Shown here: positions 46,919 to 56,393 of the stretch, in pieces
Layout: every line of letters begins with the position of its first letter
Position numbering within the stretch: position 1 is the stretch's first letter
NCBI GenBank assembly: GCA_039707655.1
Contig: CM077676.1
Span: 190,336,936-190,400,935 of the forward strand
Source: Elymus sibiricus
Lineage: Eukaryota > Streptophyta > Magnoliopsida > Poales > Poaceae
Direction: 5' to 3'
Length of the DNA: 64,000 nt
Notes under the pieces: model-generated
Database searches by the model: none
Told to the model about the DNA's origin: nothing
Seen by the model: only the letters and a program-made list of their open reading frames with translations
Translations under genes and position numbers: made by a program

Positions 46919-47935
46919 TCATGGCTGTCCTAAATAATAATCGAAATGGTAGCTCGTAGAGGCGTTCTGAGCCGCCTCCTCAGCCAGGCGAGCAGCCTCG
47001 ACGGCCGCATTGTACTCGTGCACCTCACTCTCATGAAGAAAATATCTCTATTTGTCCTGAAAATCAAAGAGGGCAGGAGCAGGCAAAGCAACATACACAG
47101 AGTGATATTTATTGAAAACTAAGTTATATTCATAACCATGTGCGTTGCGTTTTAAGAACCTCTGTTCTCGCATTGCTTTGAAATTCAAATATTTATAAGG
47201 TAAGAGGGGATCATTGAACTTGGGAGACACCCCTAATTTTGCAGCTAAACGAGAGGCATAAATTCCTCCATACAAATCACCATTACCCGCATTACGCTGC
47301 AGCCTACGTGCAACAATAGCCCCAAGACTATAAAACTTGCTACCAGTCAAAGCTGTATGAATAAGACTCAGATCAGGGGCACAAAGTGCACTACAGTCTT
47401 GCTTACCAACAACGCATTTACCATTAAAAAGCGTAAAATACCGAATAGCGGGAAAGTGAATGCTAATTATTCTAGCCTGCGTGATTCCCCTATCCTCACC
47501 GTTGCAAAGGCTATTAAGAAACAACTCATAATCAGATCTTGGTGGTTCATCTAACGAACCCCAATATGGAATCTTGCATGCATCACATAATTCTTCTAGA
47601 GACATGTTATAAGATTTATCATAGAGGTGAAATAAAACTCTAGAAGTGCGCGGGTGATAATCAAAGTTTTGAGTGAAGGAATGAGTGAGGTTGTAATGCT
47701 GTGGTGGCTTATCCGCAATAAAGGCGGAGTGCTCGGCATTGTGAATATATTGGTCAAATTCTTCCTTGATGCCTGCACCTAGCATGAACTCGTTGCACGG
47801 CCATCGACATGATTTTGCTTCGGCACCTCGTACTGAACTTGCCCTTGGTTCCTCATATGATTGGCGTGCTGAGCTTTCACTTGATGACGCTTCCGAGGGC
47901 CTCCTCCTCGAAGAACTTCTCCGGAAGATATTCAT
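46919..47935 (-). pseudogene. Third ORF of Athila-3 (env-position ORF), one stop near the end
   Basis: From ATG at 47,935 the frame runs 295 codons to a TAG at 47,048, then stays open for about 42 more codons (alanine/glutamate-rich, VEAARLAEEAAQNASTS) to a TGA at 46,919. The start is serine/arginine-rich (FRRSSSRRRPSEASSS). The centre has FDYHPRTSRVLFHLYDKSYN, EELCDACKIPYWGSLDEPP and HFPAIRYFTLFNGKCVVGK. It lies after the pol position, where Athila elements have an env-like or ATHILA-type ORF. I see no signal peptide or membrane segment, so a membrane role is not supported. Function unknown. It is followed by a polypurine-like AAGCTTGGGGGAGT. Confidence 0.7.
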
Positions 47936-48342
47936 TTTCCTATGAACAAATTTCTGAAAAATTTTGGGCCATAAAATGATATCAATAAAACTTCACAAGA
48001 TTGATAGCAACTACTCATATAGATGTCTAGAGGTTATATCAAGCATTCAAACTACTTGGAACTCAAAGAATTCAACATGCAAGCTCATTTTCAGTAGCAC
48101 CAAGAGCAGCTAATTATGCAAAATATAATCCACTAGAGCAAAAACTAATTGGAGCAATGGAGGAGTCACATACCAAGGAGCAATCTCCCAAAACAGTTTC
48201 GAAAACGGAGCTTCGAGCAAAGAGATCGAAAATTTCAGGTTTGTGAGCAAGAACATGAGAGAGAGAGAGAGCTACCAGAAATTTTTGCTAGAGGTAGGAG
48301 ACGAAGTGAGCTGAAGGAATAAGTGAGCAGGTCCCTGTGGGG

Positions 48343-48400
48343 CCCACGAGGTACCTGGGCGCACCAGGGGGGTGGCACGCCCTGGTGCCTCGTGGGCACC
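48343..48400. repeat. GC-rich palindrome inside Athila-3 body
   Basis: CCCACGAGGTACCTGGGCG is followed by CGCCCTGGTGCCTCGTGGG-type sequence after a short loop. It copies the palindrome found in the LTRs of three elements in this window, but here lies between the protease and the third ORF. Confidence 0.7.
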
Positions 48401-48613
48401 TGGGGTATCCCCCCTGGTATGTGTTCAGTGCCAAAAATTCTTAAATATTACATAAAAATTCATATCAAAATTTTATTGCATTCTGAGCACTTTTATTTCT
48501 GGGCATTTTTTATTGCACGGATAAATCAGAAAATAGGATAATCATGGCATTTTATTGCATTTAACTAAAAATAACAGAAAATAAAAAGTGGGTACAGAAG
48601 GTTGTGCTTACTA

Positions 48614-50176
48614 AGTTCATCGACCACATGCCCCTCAAAAAGAATCCATTAATAAGGTTGATCAGGTCTTATTAACAAACCATTTCCGAGTAACATGAAA
48701 CCGAAGAACTTTCGTATAACACTAAGTTACCTCAACGGGGATATGCATCTCCCCGATAATAAGAGTTTCATATTTCTTTTTAACAGTAGGAAGAGGGATT
48801 TGAAAACTTCCAATAGTAATTGTCGGAGTCTTTTCAATAATATGAATACCATTTACTTGAAATTGTTTCTTCGAAAAGTGCACCGTATGTTCATTACCAT
48901 TGATATGAAAAGTGACCTTACTTTTGTTTTAATCAATAAGAGCCCCTGCAGTATTCAAGAAGGGTCTACCAAGGATAATCGACATGTTGTCATCCTCGGG
49001 CATATCAAGTATAACAAAGTCTGTTAGGATAGTAACATTTGCAACTACAACGGGAACATCCTCACAAACACCGATAGGTATGGCAGTTGATTTGTCAACC
49101 ATTTGCAATGATATTTTTGTGGGAGTGAGTTTATTCAAATCAAGTCTTTTATATAAAGAGAAAGGCATAACACTAACACCGGCTCCTAAATCACAGAAAG
49201 CAGTTTTGACATAATTTCTTTTAATGGAGCATGGTATAGTTGGTATTCCTGGATCTCCTAGTTTCTTAGGTGCTCCATCCTTAAAAGAATAATTTGCAAG
49301 CATGGTAGAAATTTCATCTTCAGGTATCTTTATTTTATTTGTGACAATGTCTTTCATGTATTTAGCATAAGGAGGCATTTTTATAATATCAGTCAAACGA
49401 GTACGCAAAAAGACTGGCCTAAGCATTTTAGCAAAGCATTCAAATTCTTCCTCATCCTTTTTCTTAGATGGTTTAGGAGGAAAGGGCATGATGGGCGTTT
49501 GAACCCATGGTTCTCTTTCTTTACCATGTTTTCTAGCAACAAAGTCTCTTTTATCATAGCGTTTATTTTTACAAGGTGGGTTATCAAGATCAACAACAGG
49601 TTCTATTTCAACATCATTATCAGGTTCTTTATCATTATCTGGTTGGGTATCCACATGAGCATCATCATTATTATTATCATCGAGTGGTTGTTCATTACCA
49701 GATTGTGTTTCAGCATCAGAAATAGAAATATCATTACTATCCTCCAAGGGTTTTTCTACCTCGGGTTCACTAGAAGTATGCAAAGTCCTATCATTTTTCT
49801 TTTTCATTTTCTTTTTAGATGGACTAGGTGCATCAACAGTAATTCTTTGAGAATCTTGTTCAATTCTTTTTGGGTGACTTTCGGGATAAAGTGGCTCCTG
49901 AGTCATTCTATCTCCTCTAGTCATTACTCTAACAGCATGATCAGTCATATTGTTATTCATTTCATTGAGCAATTCACTTTGAGATTTAGCAACTTGTTCT
50001 AATTGAGTTTGAACCATAGATGCATGTTTACTCACACCTTTGACATCATTAGCAATTCTAAATAACAAGTCACCCAAGTGATCGATCATGTAGGCATTTC
50101 GTTTCAATTGTTTCATAACATTTGCATTGAAGTGATCTTGCTTAATAATATAATTGTCAAATTCATATAAAAGCAT
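48614..50176 (-). pseudogene. gag C-terminus and aspartic protease of Athila-3
   Basis: The piece starts in the gag linker (YMIDHLGDLLFRIANDVKG), passes an Asp/Glu/Asn-rich stretch, and enters the protease after PVFLRTRLTDIIKMPPYAKY. The active site reads FCDLGAGVSVMPFSLYKRL, the DLGA form of Athila proteases, and the second half has MSIILGRPFLNTAGALID. A stop follows at 48,929, after which family-like sequence continues to about 48,614 (including HINGNEHTVHF). The upstream gag frame joins by a frameshift near 50,176. Confidence 0.85.
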
Positions 50177-50244
50177 TGACTAGGAGGTTTGTTATAGGGA
50201 ATATCACTTTCATCAAACTTTATAAGAGAATTTACCTCTACTAC

Positions 50245-51474
50245 CTATGGCGGTGTGTCAAGACCATGTATTTCTTCAATAGGTGGTAAATTCTTAACAT
50301 CTTCAGCTTTAATACCTTTTTCCTTCATACATTTCTTTGCTTCTTGCATATCTTCAGGACTGAGATATAAAATACCCCTCTTCTTCGTAGTGGGTTTAGG
50401 TGGTGGTTCAGGAAGTGTCCAATCATTATCATTCTTCAATATATTATTCAATAATTCCTCAGCTTGTTCAATAGTCCTTTCCCTAAAAACACAACTCGCA
50501 CAACTATCTAGGTAGTCCCCGGTTAGTCCATTATAGAAGATATCAAGTATTTCATTTTTCTTAAGAGGATGATCAGGCAAAGCATTAAGTAATTGGGGGA
50601 GCCTCCCCCAAGCTTGAGGGAGATTCTCTTCTTCAATTTGCATAAAGTTAAATATTTCCTGTAAAGCAGCTTGTTTCTTATGAGCAGGAAAATATTTTTC
50701 GAAGAAGTAATAAATCATATCCTGGGGAGTACGCACACATCCAGGAGCAAGAGTATTATACCATTCTTTAGCATCACCCTTTAATGAGAAAGGAAACAAC
50801 TTAAGAATATAGTAATAGCGAAATTTTTCCTCATGAGCAAATAGGGTGGCTATATCATTTAATTTAGTAAGATGTGCCACAACGGTTTCAGTTTCATATC
50901 CATGGAAAGGATCAGATTCAACCAAAGTAATTAACTCAGGATCGACAGAGAATTCATAATCCTTATCAGTAACAAATATGGGAGAGGTAGCAAATTTAGG
51001 ATCATATTTCATTCTCTCCCTCATAGATTTTTCTGTCATTTCAGCAAGCAGTTTTATAACTTCATGTCTATCCTTACAAGCAAGAATGGCTCTAGCCGTC
51101 TCCCTATCAAAGCAATGTTCATCAGGTGTTTCAACTCTAGTAAGGGAGCTAGGCATAATAGGTGAATCATAATTCTCAAGAGTTTCACCATTTTCAATTT
51201 CTTTAGCTTTAGCAATTTGTTCAGTAAGAAATTCACCAAGTGGCACAACATTATCAAGCATAGTACTAGCATCATCATGAGTATCATTCATAGCAGAAGT
51301 GGTATCATCAATAACTTGCGACATATCAGAATTAATAGCATGTGTTAGTGTTGCAAGTTTACTCAAAATAGAAGGTGAATCATGTGCAGAGCTAGATGGC
51401 AGTTCCTTACCTCCCCTCATCTTAGAGGGAATGATCTTGGTCTTAGCATCTTTCAGATTCTTCATAGTGATCAA
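50245..51474 (-). CDS. gag of Athila-3
   Basis: The frame is 409 codons, from ATG 51,474 to a TAG at 50,245, 38 bp inside the element after the primer site. The Retrotrans_gag core is present: LKLFPFSLKGDAKEWYNTLA, then YYFFEKYFPAHKKQAALQEI and FYNGLTGDYLDSCASCVFRE. The first 120 residues are variable and acidic. Downstream, a proline/lysine-rich part (PPPKPTTKKRGILYLSPEDM) ends the frame. In intact relatives gag continues into the protease; here a stop and a frameshift near 50,176 separate them. It could still yield a gag protein. Confidence 0.85.
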   Translation of the reverse strand: MITMKNLKDAKTKIIPSKMRGGKELPSSSAHDSPSILSKLATLTHAINSDMSQVIDDTTSAMNDTHDDASTMLDNVVPLGEFLTEQIAKAKEIENGETLENYDSPIMPSSLTRVETPDEHCFDRETARAILACKDRHEVIKLLAEMTEKSMRERMKYDPKFATSPIFVTDKDYEFSVDPELITLVESDPFHGYETETVVAHLTKLNDIATLFAHEEKFRYYYILKLFPFSLKGDAKEWYNTLAPGCVRTPQDMIYYFFEKYFPAHKKQAALQEIFNFMQIEEENLPQAWGRLPQLLNALPDHPLKKNEILDIFYNGLTGDYLDSCASCVFRERTIEQAEELLNNILKNDNDWTLPEPPPKPTTKKRGILYLSPEDMQEAKKCMKEKGIKAEDVKNLPPIEEIHGLDTPP

Positions 51475-51543
51475 CAGATATAAATCCCAAGAGACTTAGC
51501 AAATAAAGCTATGTTCCCCGGCAACGGTGCCAGAAAAAGGTCT

Positions 51544-52951
51544 TGATAACCCACTAGTATAGGGGATCGCAACTGTTTTCGAGGGTAGAGTATTCAACCC
51601 AAATTTATTGATTCGACACAAGGGGAGCCAAAGAATATTTGCAAGTATTAGCAGTTGAGTTGTCAATTCAACCACACCTGGAAACTAAATATCCGCAGCA
51701 GAGTGATTAGTAGCACAGTAGTATGATAGTTTGATAGCAGTAGCAATAATAGTAACAATAGCAGTAACGGTAGCAGCAGTAGTTTTGTAGCAATTGTGAC
51801 AGTAGTAACCTAGCAAAGAACAATATGTGAAAAACTCGTAGGCATTGGATCGGTGATATTGTTAGATAACATTCATCATGTAACAGTCATAACCTAGGGC
51901 GACACAGAACTAGCTCCAATTCATCAATGTAATGTAGGCATGTATTCCATATATAGTCATACGTGCTTACGATAAGAACTTGCGTGACATCTTTTGTCCT
52001 ACCCTCCCGTGGCAGCGGGGTCCATAAGGAAACTAAGGGATATTGAGGCCTCCTTTTAATAGAGAACCGGAACAAAGCATTAACACATAGTGAATACATG
52101 AACTCCTCAAACTATGGCAATCACCGGAAAGAATCCCAATTATTGTCACCTTGGGGTATGCGGATCATAACACATAGCAGGTGCGTATAACTTGCAAGAT
52201 CGGATCAAGAACACAAATATATTCATGAAAACATAAAGGTTTCAGATCTGGAATCATGGCACTCGGGCCCTAGTGACAAGCATTAAGCATAGCAAAGTCA
52301 TAGCAACATCAATCTCAGAACATAGTGGATACTAGGGATCAAGCCCTAACAAAACTAACTCGATTACATGATAAATCTCATCCAACTCATCACCGTCCAG
52401 CAAGCCTACGAAGGAATTACTCACTCCCGGCGGGGAGCATCATGAAATTGGTGATGAAGGATGGTTGATGATGACGATGCCGGAAGATCCCCCTCTCCGG
52501 AGCCCCAAACGGACTCCAGATCTGGCCTCCCGATGAAGAACAGGAGGTGGCGGCGGCTCCGTATCGTGAAACGCAATAAAACTTCCTCTCTTATTTTTTT
52601 CTCTGGATTTGTGAATTTATAGCATTGGAATTAGGTCAGGCGGAGCCACGTGGGCCCCACGAGGTACCAGGGCGCGCCTGGGAGGGGGGGTGGCGCGCCC
52701 TGGTGCCTCGTGGGCACTGGGTGCCCCCACTCCAGCGGGTCTTAGTGCCATTATTTTTTATATATTCCATAAAAAATCTCCAGAAAGTTTCATCCAATTC
52801 CAAGAACTTTTATTTCTGCACAAAAAACAACACCATGGCAATTCTGCTGAAAACAGCGTCAGTCCGGGTTAGTTCCATTCAAATCATAGAAATTAGGGGC
52901 CAAAACAAGAGCAAAAGTGTTTGGAAAAGTAGATACGACGGAGACGTATCA
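51544..52951 (-). repeat. 5' LTR of Athila-3
   Basis: It is 1,408 bp, from TGATAACCCACTAG to GAGACGTATCA on the plus strand. It contains an AGCAGTAGCAATAATAG-type low-complexity stretch near 51,740 and the GC-rich palindrome at 52,658-52,714. Confidence 0.9.
52658..52714. repeat. GC-rich palindrome in LTR
   Basis: Arms CACGAGGTACCAGGGCGCGCC and GGCGCGCCCTGGTGCCTCGTG pair with one mismatch around an 11-12 bp G-rich loop. Related palindromes are at 16,602-16,672, 23,556-23,600, 44,533-44,585 and 48,343-48,400. Confidence 0.85.
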
Positions 52952-52956
52952 AGAGG

Positions 52957-53942
52957 TCGTCGGGATCCAAGTCCCTGGGGATGCCTTCGGGGTCGACGGG
53001 GAGTTCCGGGGAGGCTTGAAGGTTCTCCCATTGGTCTTCGGCCTCGTTGGCCGCCGTATCGGCGGTAAGGTTGTTCCCGCTGGGCTCCCCATTAGTACCC
53101 CTTCTGCGTCTTCGCCTACGCCTTGGAGGGGAGTTGGGGGTGTTGACCATGTACACATCATATGTAGATGTTGCTTTCCACCTGCCGGTATTGGTAGTTG
53201 GCAAGGTGTTGTCCGTAGGGCTGCCGACATCTTCATCCATGTCGGTTGCTTCGTCGTAGTCTAGCACGTCGGTTAAATCGTCGACAGTGGCGACTAGATG
53301 GGTGGCGGGTGGGATGTAAATTTCCCGATCGTCGACTTTAAGTCCGATCTTGTCATAAACCGAGGAGTTCGAGATTGACAAACTTTGGATCCGGTCAAGC
53401 ATCTCATTAAGGTGATATAGCTCCTCAGGGTTCATGGTCTGGCCATAAGCCGGATCGACTCGCAACGGCACGCGTGATGCATTTTCTACCGTACGAGGAA
53501 GCGGAGTGGATTCAAGATCCGCCGCTGGGATCAGTTCTAAGCCCGATTTGGTGCTCCCGGCCGAACTCTAATCCACGTCTGAGTCAGGTACCGCAATAGG
53601 GTCATCCGAGGAAGGGGAGGGAAGTTCCTCCATAGCCTCCGGCGGTGTCGGAGGGCACGATTCGCGGTTTCCAGTGGAGATCCGTTTCGAGGTCGAACCC
53701 CTGGAGTTTGCCAGATCCGGAATCCGGCCGGGGGTTCAGCCTGATAAGACGAGCTCACCGCGGGAGTCCGCGGTGTACTCCAGACCTCTGAAGGTGATGA
53801 TCTGATCGGGAGTGTAGTTCTCGATGGTGGCCAGATGGCCTGTCGAGTCGGCGCAGAAGATCATGCTGCCGAACACAAAAAGCTGGCCGGGGACGTAGGT
53901 GTCCCCACTGCCATTGTCGCAGTTGATCTGCAGATGAGCCAT
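52957..53942 (-). pseudogene. gag of Tat-2, N-terminal part
   Basis: ATG at 53,942-53,940 lies 26 bp beyond the primer site. The first segment reads MAHLQINCDNGSGDTYVPGQ and ends at a stop near 53,736. A shifted frame then leads to 53,471-52,957, which is open and acidic, with a central RRRRRRRRG run that could bind nucleic acid. Stop and shift make this copy non-functional. The frame is interrupted at 52,952 by Athila-3. Confidence 0.7.
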
Positions 53943-53968
53943 CGAACCTTTGTGATCACACAGCGGAA

Positions 53969-53986
53969 CTCTCAATGAAAGCACCA
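53969..53986 (-). promoter_or_regulatory. Primer-binding site of Tat-2
   Basis: On the minus strand TGGTGCTTTCATTGAGAG directly follows the 5' LTR. I recognise this as a primer sequence of grass Tat-group elements but cannot name the tRNA with confidence. Confidence 0.7.
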
Positions 53987-53987
53987 C

Positions 53988-54455
53988 CGTCGGTGTAAAA
54001 ACCGGCAGACCTTGAGGTAGGGGGTCCCGAGCTGTGGATCTCAGACAGATGGTAATAGGAATAGGGAGACGATGTTTACCCAGGTTCGGGCCCTCTTGAT
54101 GGAGGTAAAACCCTACGTCCTGCTCTTGTTTATATTGATGAAGTATCAAGTACACAGTTGATCTACCTCGAGATCGTATGATCTAGTCCTAAGTCTAGGT
54201 GAATGAGATTGTGTTGAGGTCCCTTCTACGGGCTAAACCCTTCGTCTTATATACACGCCGGGTAGGGTCCCTAGGGTTACAAGGTAGGCATCCAGGCAAG
54301 GAGGCGGCAGGAGGAGTCTTGGAGTATGCGCCAAGTCTTCGGTAGATGCAGTCTTGTTCTTCCGGAGTCCATCTCGATAATAATGAGGGCCCACCGGCCC
54401 AGTCCGAGGAAAATGGGCCGACTAGACTGGTACCCCTTAGTCCAGGACACCGTCA
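53988..54455 (-). repeat. 5' LTR of Tat-2 (right copy)
   Basis: It starts CGTCGGTGTAAAAACCGG, with the terminal T mutated to C, and ends CACCGTCA before GCGAG. Length 468 bp against 471 bp for the other LTR. Confidence 0.9.
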
Positions 54456-54639
54456 GCGAGGCAAGGCATTGGGGGATGCCTCACTGCCTAAGCGATAAGG
54501 CATAAGGCAAGGCGGACGCCTTAGAGAGTTCTAAGCAGCAGAATAGAGTAGAATTTGGTTGGTAGGCAACTAGGCATACTGGCATACACACCTTGTAGTT
54601 GCTGCTGGTTGTAGAGCCCATATAGCATCCATCCGCTTT

Positions 54640-54830
54640 GCACTTTCTCTGGGAGGAGGAGTTGCTGGATAGGAGGAGAATGAGGAGCTGCTGGAGAGGA
54701 GGAGGAGTCGTTGGAGAGGAGGAGGGGGAGGAGCTGCCGAAAAGGATCTGCTGCAGAGGAGGAAGCAGATCTGCTGGAGAGGAGCCACTGGAGAGAAGGA
54801 GGGGGAGGAGTGTGTGGATTGGGGGCTGTT
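54640..54830. repeat. Purine-rich minisatellite in the hAT-like element
   Basis: Repeats of GGAGAGGAGGAGG and GAGCTGCTGGAGAGG with a period of about 25-30 bp. ORFs crossing it on both strands are low-complexity shadows. A TC run at 54,828-54,850 follows. Confidence 0.75.
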
Positions 54831-55632
54831 TCTCTCTCTCTCTCTCCCCCCTCTTACCTGTTGGTGCCAACAACCTTTCTGTTTCCCGCCAAAACTCTGT
54901 TTCCAGCCTAAAACAGCTCCCCTGCCTGCCTGGCAAGCTAAGGCGTCCAAAATGGGCTAAGGCAACAACCTGGATGCCTAAGCAGACGCCTCGGACACTC
55001 TAAAGCTTAAGGCGGACGCCTTACACAGGTACATAAGGCAAGCTGGATGCTTCAAGCTCGCAGGGCGCCCTGACGCCTAAGCGTCACCTAGGCGACGCCT
55101 TAGGGACGCCTTAAAAACAATGGGTATAGCTAAATGACTCTGTTGTTTGCCCATATTACACTGAAAATGCCACTGCTCAGGCCCACGTCACACCCGACCC
55201 CCAAGTAAAAATTAACACGCAAGTGTTCGTTCCCCTACCAGCCTGCATCTCCTCTTCCCTTTCCCCTGCCTGAGCGCTAGAGTTCCTCCTGCGAGCCGCC
55301 ACCACCGGTCCCATCTGCCCTGCTCCTCGACGATGCTCTCTCCAGCGATGATCGATGGCCTACGGGTAGGGCTCCATCTCCCCGGCAGCTCCTCCCTTTG
55401 GCGCTGCCCCTCACTCTGCTGGTCCCCTGCAGCTCCTCCGCTATGGTCCGTCCAACGCTCCACTCCGGCGGCCGCCGCCCAACTACGGCTGATGCCCCAC
55501 TCCGGCAGATGGCCCCTCGTTCCCCCTCCCCTCCTCCTAGGCCATGGCCATGAGGTGCTGTTGCGGGATGAGCTCATCCAACAAGGTGAGGATCTCCTCT
55601 GATTTTTTCGCCAAATTTTCATTCTGATCTGC

Positions 55633-55986
55633 TATATGATGAATTGCTATGAGCTGCTGCTGCTGCTGATATATGATGAATTGCTGTGAGCTGCTACTGC
55701 TGCTATATGATGAATTGCTATGAGCTGCTGCTATTGCTGCTATATGATGAATTGCTATGAGCTGCTGCTGCTGCTATATGATGAATTGCTATGAGCTGAT
55801 GCTGCTGCTATATGATGAATTGCTATGAGCTGCTGCTGCTATATGATGAATTGCTATGAGCTGCTGCTGCTGCTATATGATGAATTGCTATGAGCTGCTA
55901 CTGCTGCTATATGATGAATTGCTATGAGCTGCTGCTGCTGCTATATGATGAATTGCTATGAGTTGCTGCTGCTGCTATATGATGCT
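55633..55986. repeat. Tandem repeat of about 10 units, TATATGATGAATTGCTATGA
   Basis: Each unit is 32-38 bp: TATATGATGAATTGCTATGA followed by GCTGCTGCTGCTGC. Unit length varies by multiples of 3 through gain or loss of CTG triplets. It sits in the right half of the Harbinger-like element. Confidence 0.95.
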
Positions 55987-56393
55987 TTCAGGTGGTGCTG
56001 CTATATGATAAAAACCAGCCACTTGGACCATGGAATTTTGATAGATAATGATTAATCATATAAATTTAGGCAATTATCCTCTGTTTGGAAGACATTGACC
56101 AAAGTAGACTGTGCCAAGTAGAATGTATCTTTGTATTTGCATTTTGAACAAATAATGATGGTTTGTTTTCCTATCATATTAATTACTGCGATGGGTTCAA
56201 TTCGTGATGTTTGCAAGTCAAATTTATTTTCATATGGGCAGTAAAATGACAAAATATAATGCAATAGACTTTTCACTGATCATACAACAGATAAGCTGAA
56301 AAAGCAGGCAATGAAAAGAACTGGTTGGCTTAGTATCTCGAGGTTACATTCACAAGAGCTTATTTTCATAGGATAACTCAAAATAACTGGCCC

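Larger units (their letters stand above)
43419..52951 (-). mobile_element. Athila-3: Fatima/Sabrina-like element lacking pol
   Basis: LTRs lie at 43,419 to about 44,821 and 51,544-52,951 (about 1.4 kb), starting TGATAACCC on the plus strand and ending GAGACGTATCA. The flanks AGATG (43,414-43,418) and AGAGG (52,952-52,956) are a target duplication with one mismatch. The primer site (51,515-51,532) reads TGGCACCGTTGCCGGGGA on the minus strand, one change from tRNA-Asp complementarity. Gene order on the minus strand is gag, protease, then a third ORF. Reverse transcriptase, RNase H and integrase are absent between about 48,614 and 47,935. 44,822-46,900 is noncoding with A-rich stretches. Confidence 0.9.
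28815..54455 (-). mobile_element. Tat-2: defective Tat-type Gypsy element containing two nested elements
   Basis: LTRs lie at 28,815-29,285 and 53,988-54,455 (about 470 bp) with target duplication GCGAG (28,810-28,814; 54,456-54,460). A primer site and gag are on the minus strand at the right end, and a polypurine tract adjoins the left LTR, so sense is minus. Net length after removing the two Athila-type insertions is about 9.3 kb. It carries gag and protease relics on the minus strand and a plus-strand antisense gene near the 3' LTR. No reverse transcriptase, RNase H or integrase is found. 33,160-34,336 between protease and antisense gene holds no frame I can assign. Confidence 0.9.
28789..55122. 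mobile_element. hAT-like non-autonomous element, interrupted by Tat-2
   Basis: The ends CAATGTTTTTAAGGC and GCCTTAAAAACAATG are inverted with one mismatch. The 8-bp flanks GGTATACC (28,781-28,788) and GGTATAGC (55,123-55,130) are a target duplication with one mismatch. An 8-bp duplication and CA-(A/T)-TG ends fit hAT. Net length is about 690 bp. Its arms are full of GGCGACGCCTTAGG-like palindromes, and its centre is a purine-rich repeat (54,640-54,800). No transposase. Confidence 0.75.
28601..56393. mobile_element. PIF/Harbinger-like element, interrupted
   Basis: The ends GGACCAGTTCTTTT (28,601) and AAAATAACTGGCCC (to 56,393) are inverted partners, flanked by TAA at 28,598-28,600 and 56,394-56,396. 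A TAA target and GG(G/A)CC termini fit PIF/Harbinger. Net length without the nested insertions is about 1.45 kb, with no transposase recognised, so it is a non-autonomous copy. It carries a triplet-rich tandem repeat (55,633-55,986) and a GC-rich stretch at 55,200-55,600 that could be captured gene sequence (splice-donor-like AACAAGGTGAGG at 55,580). Confidence 0.6.

Noticed and set aside
54481..55003. Overlapping ORFs of 120-150 codons in the hAT-like element
   Set aside because: They follow a GGA/GAG repeat and its complement in all frames; no domain is visible.
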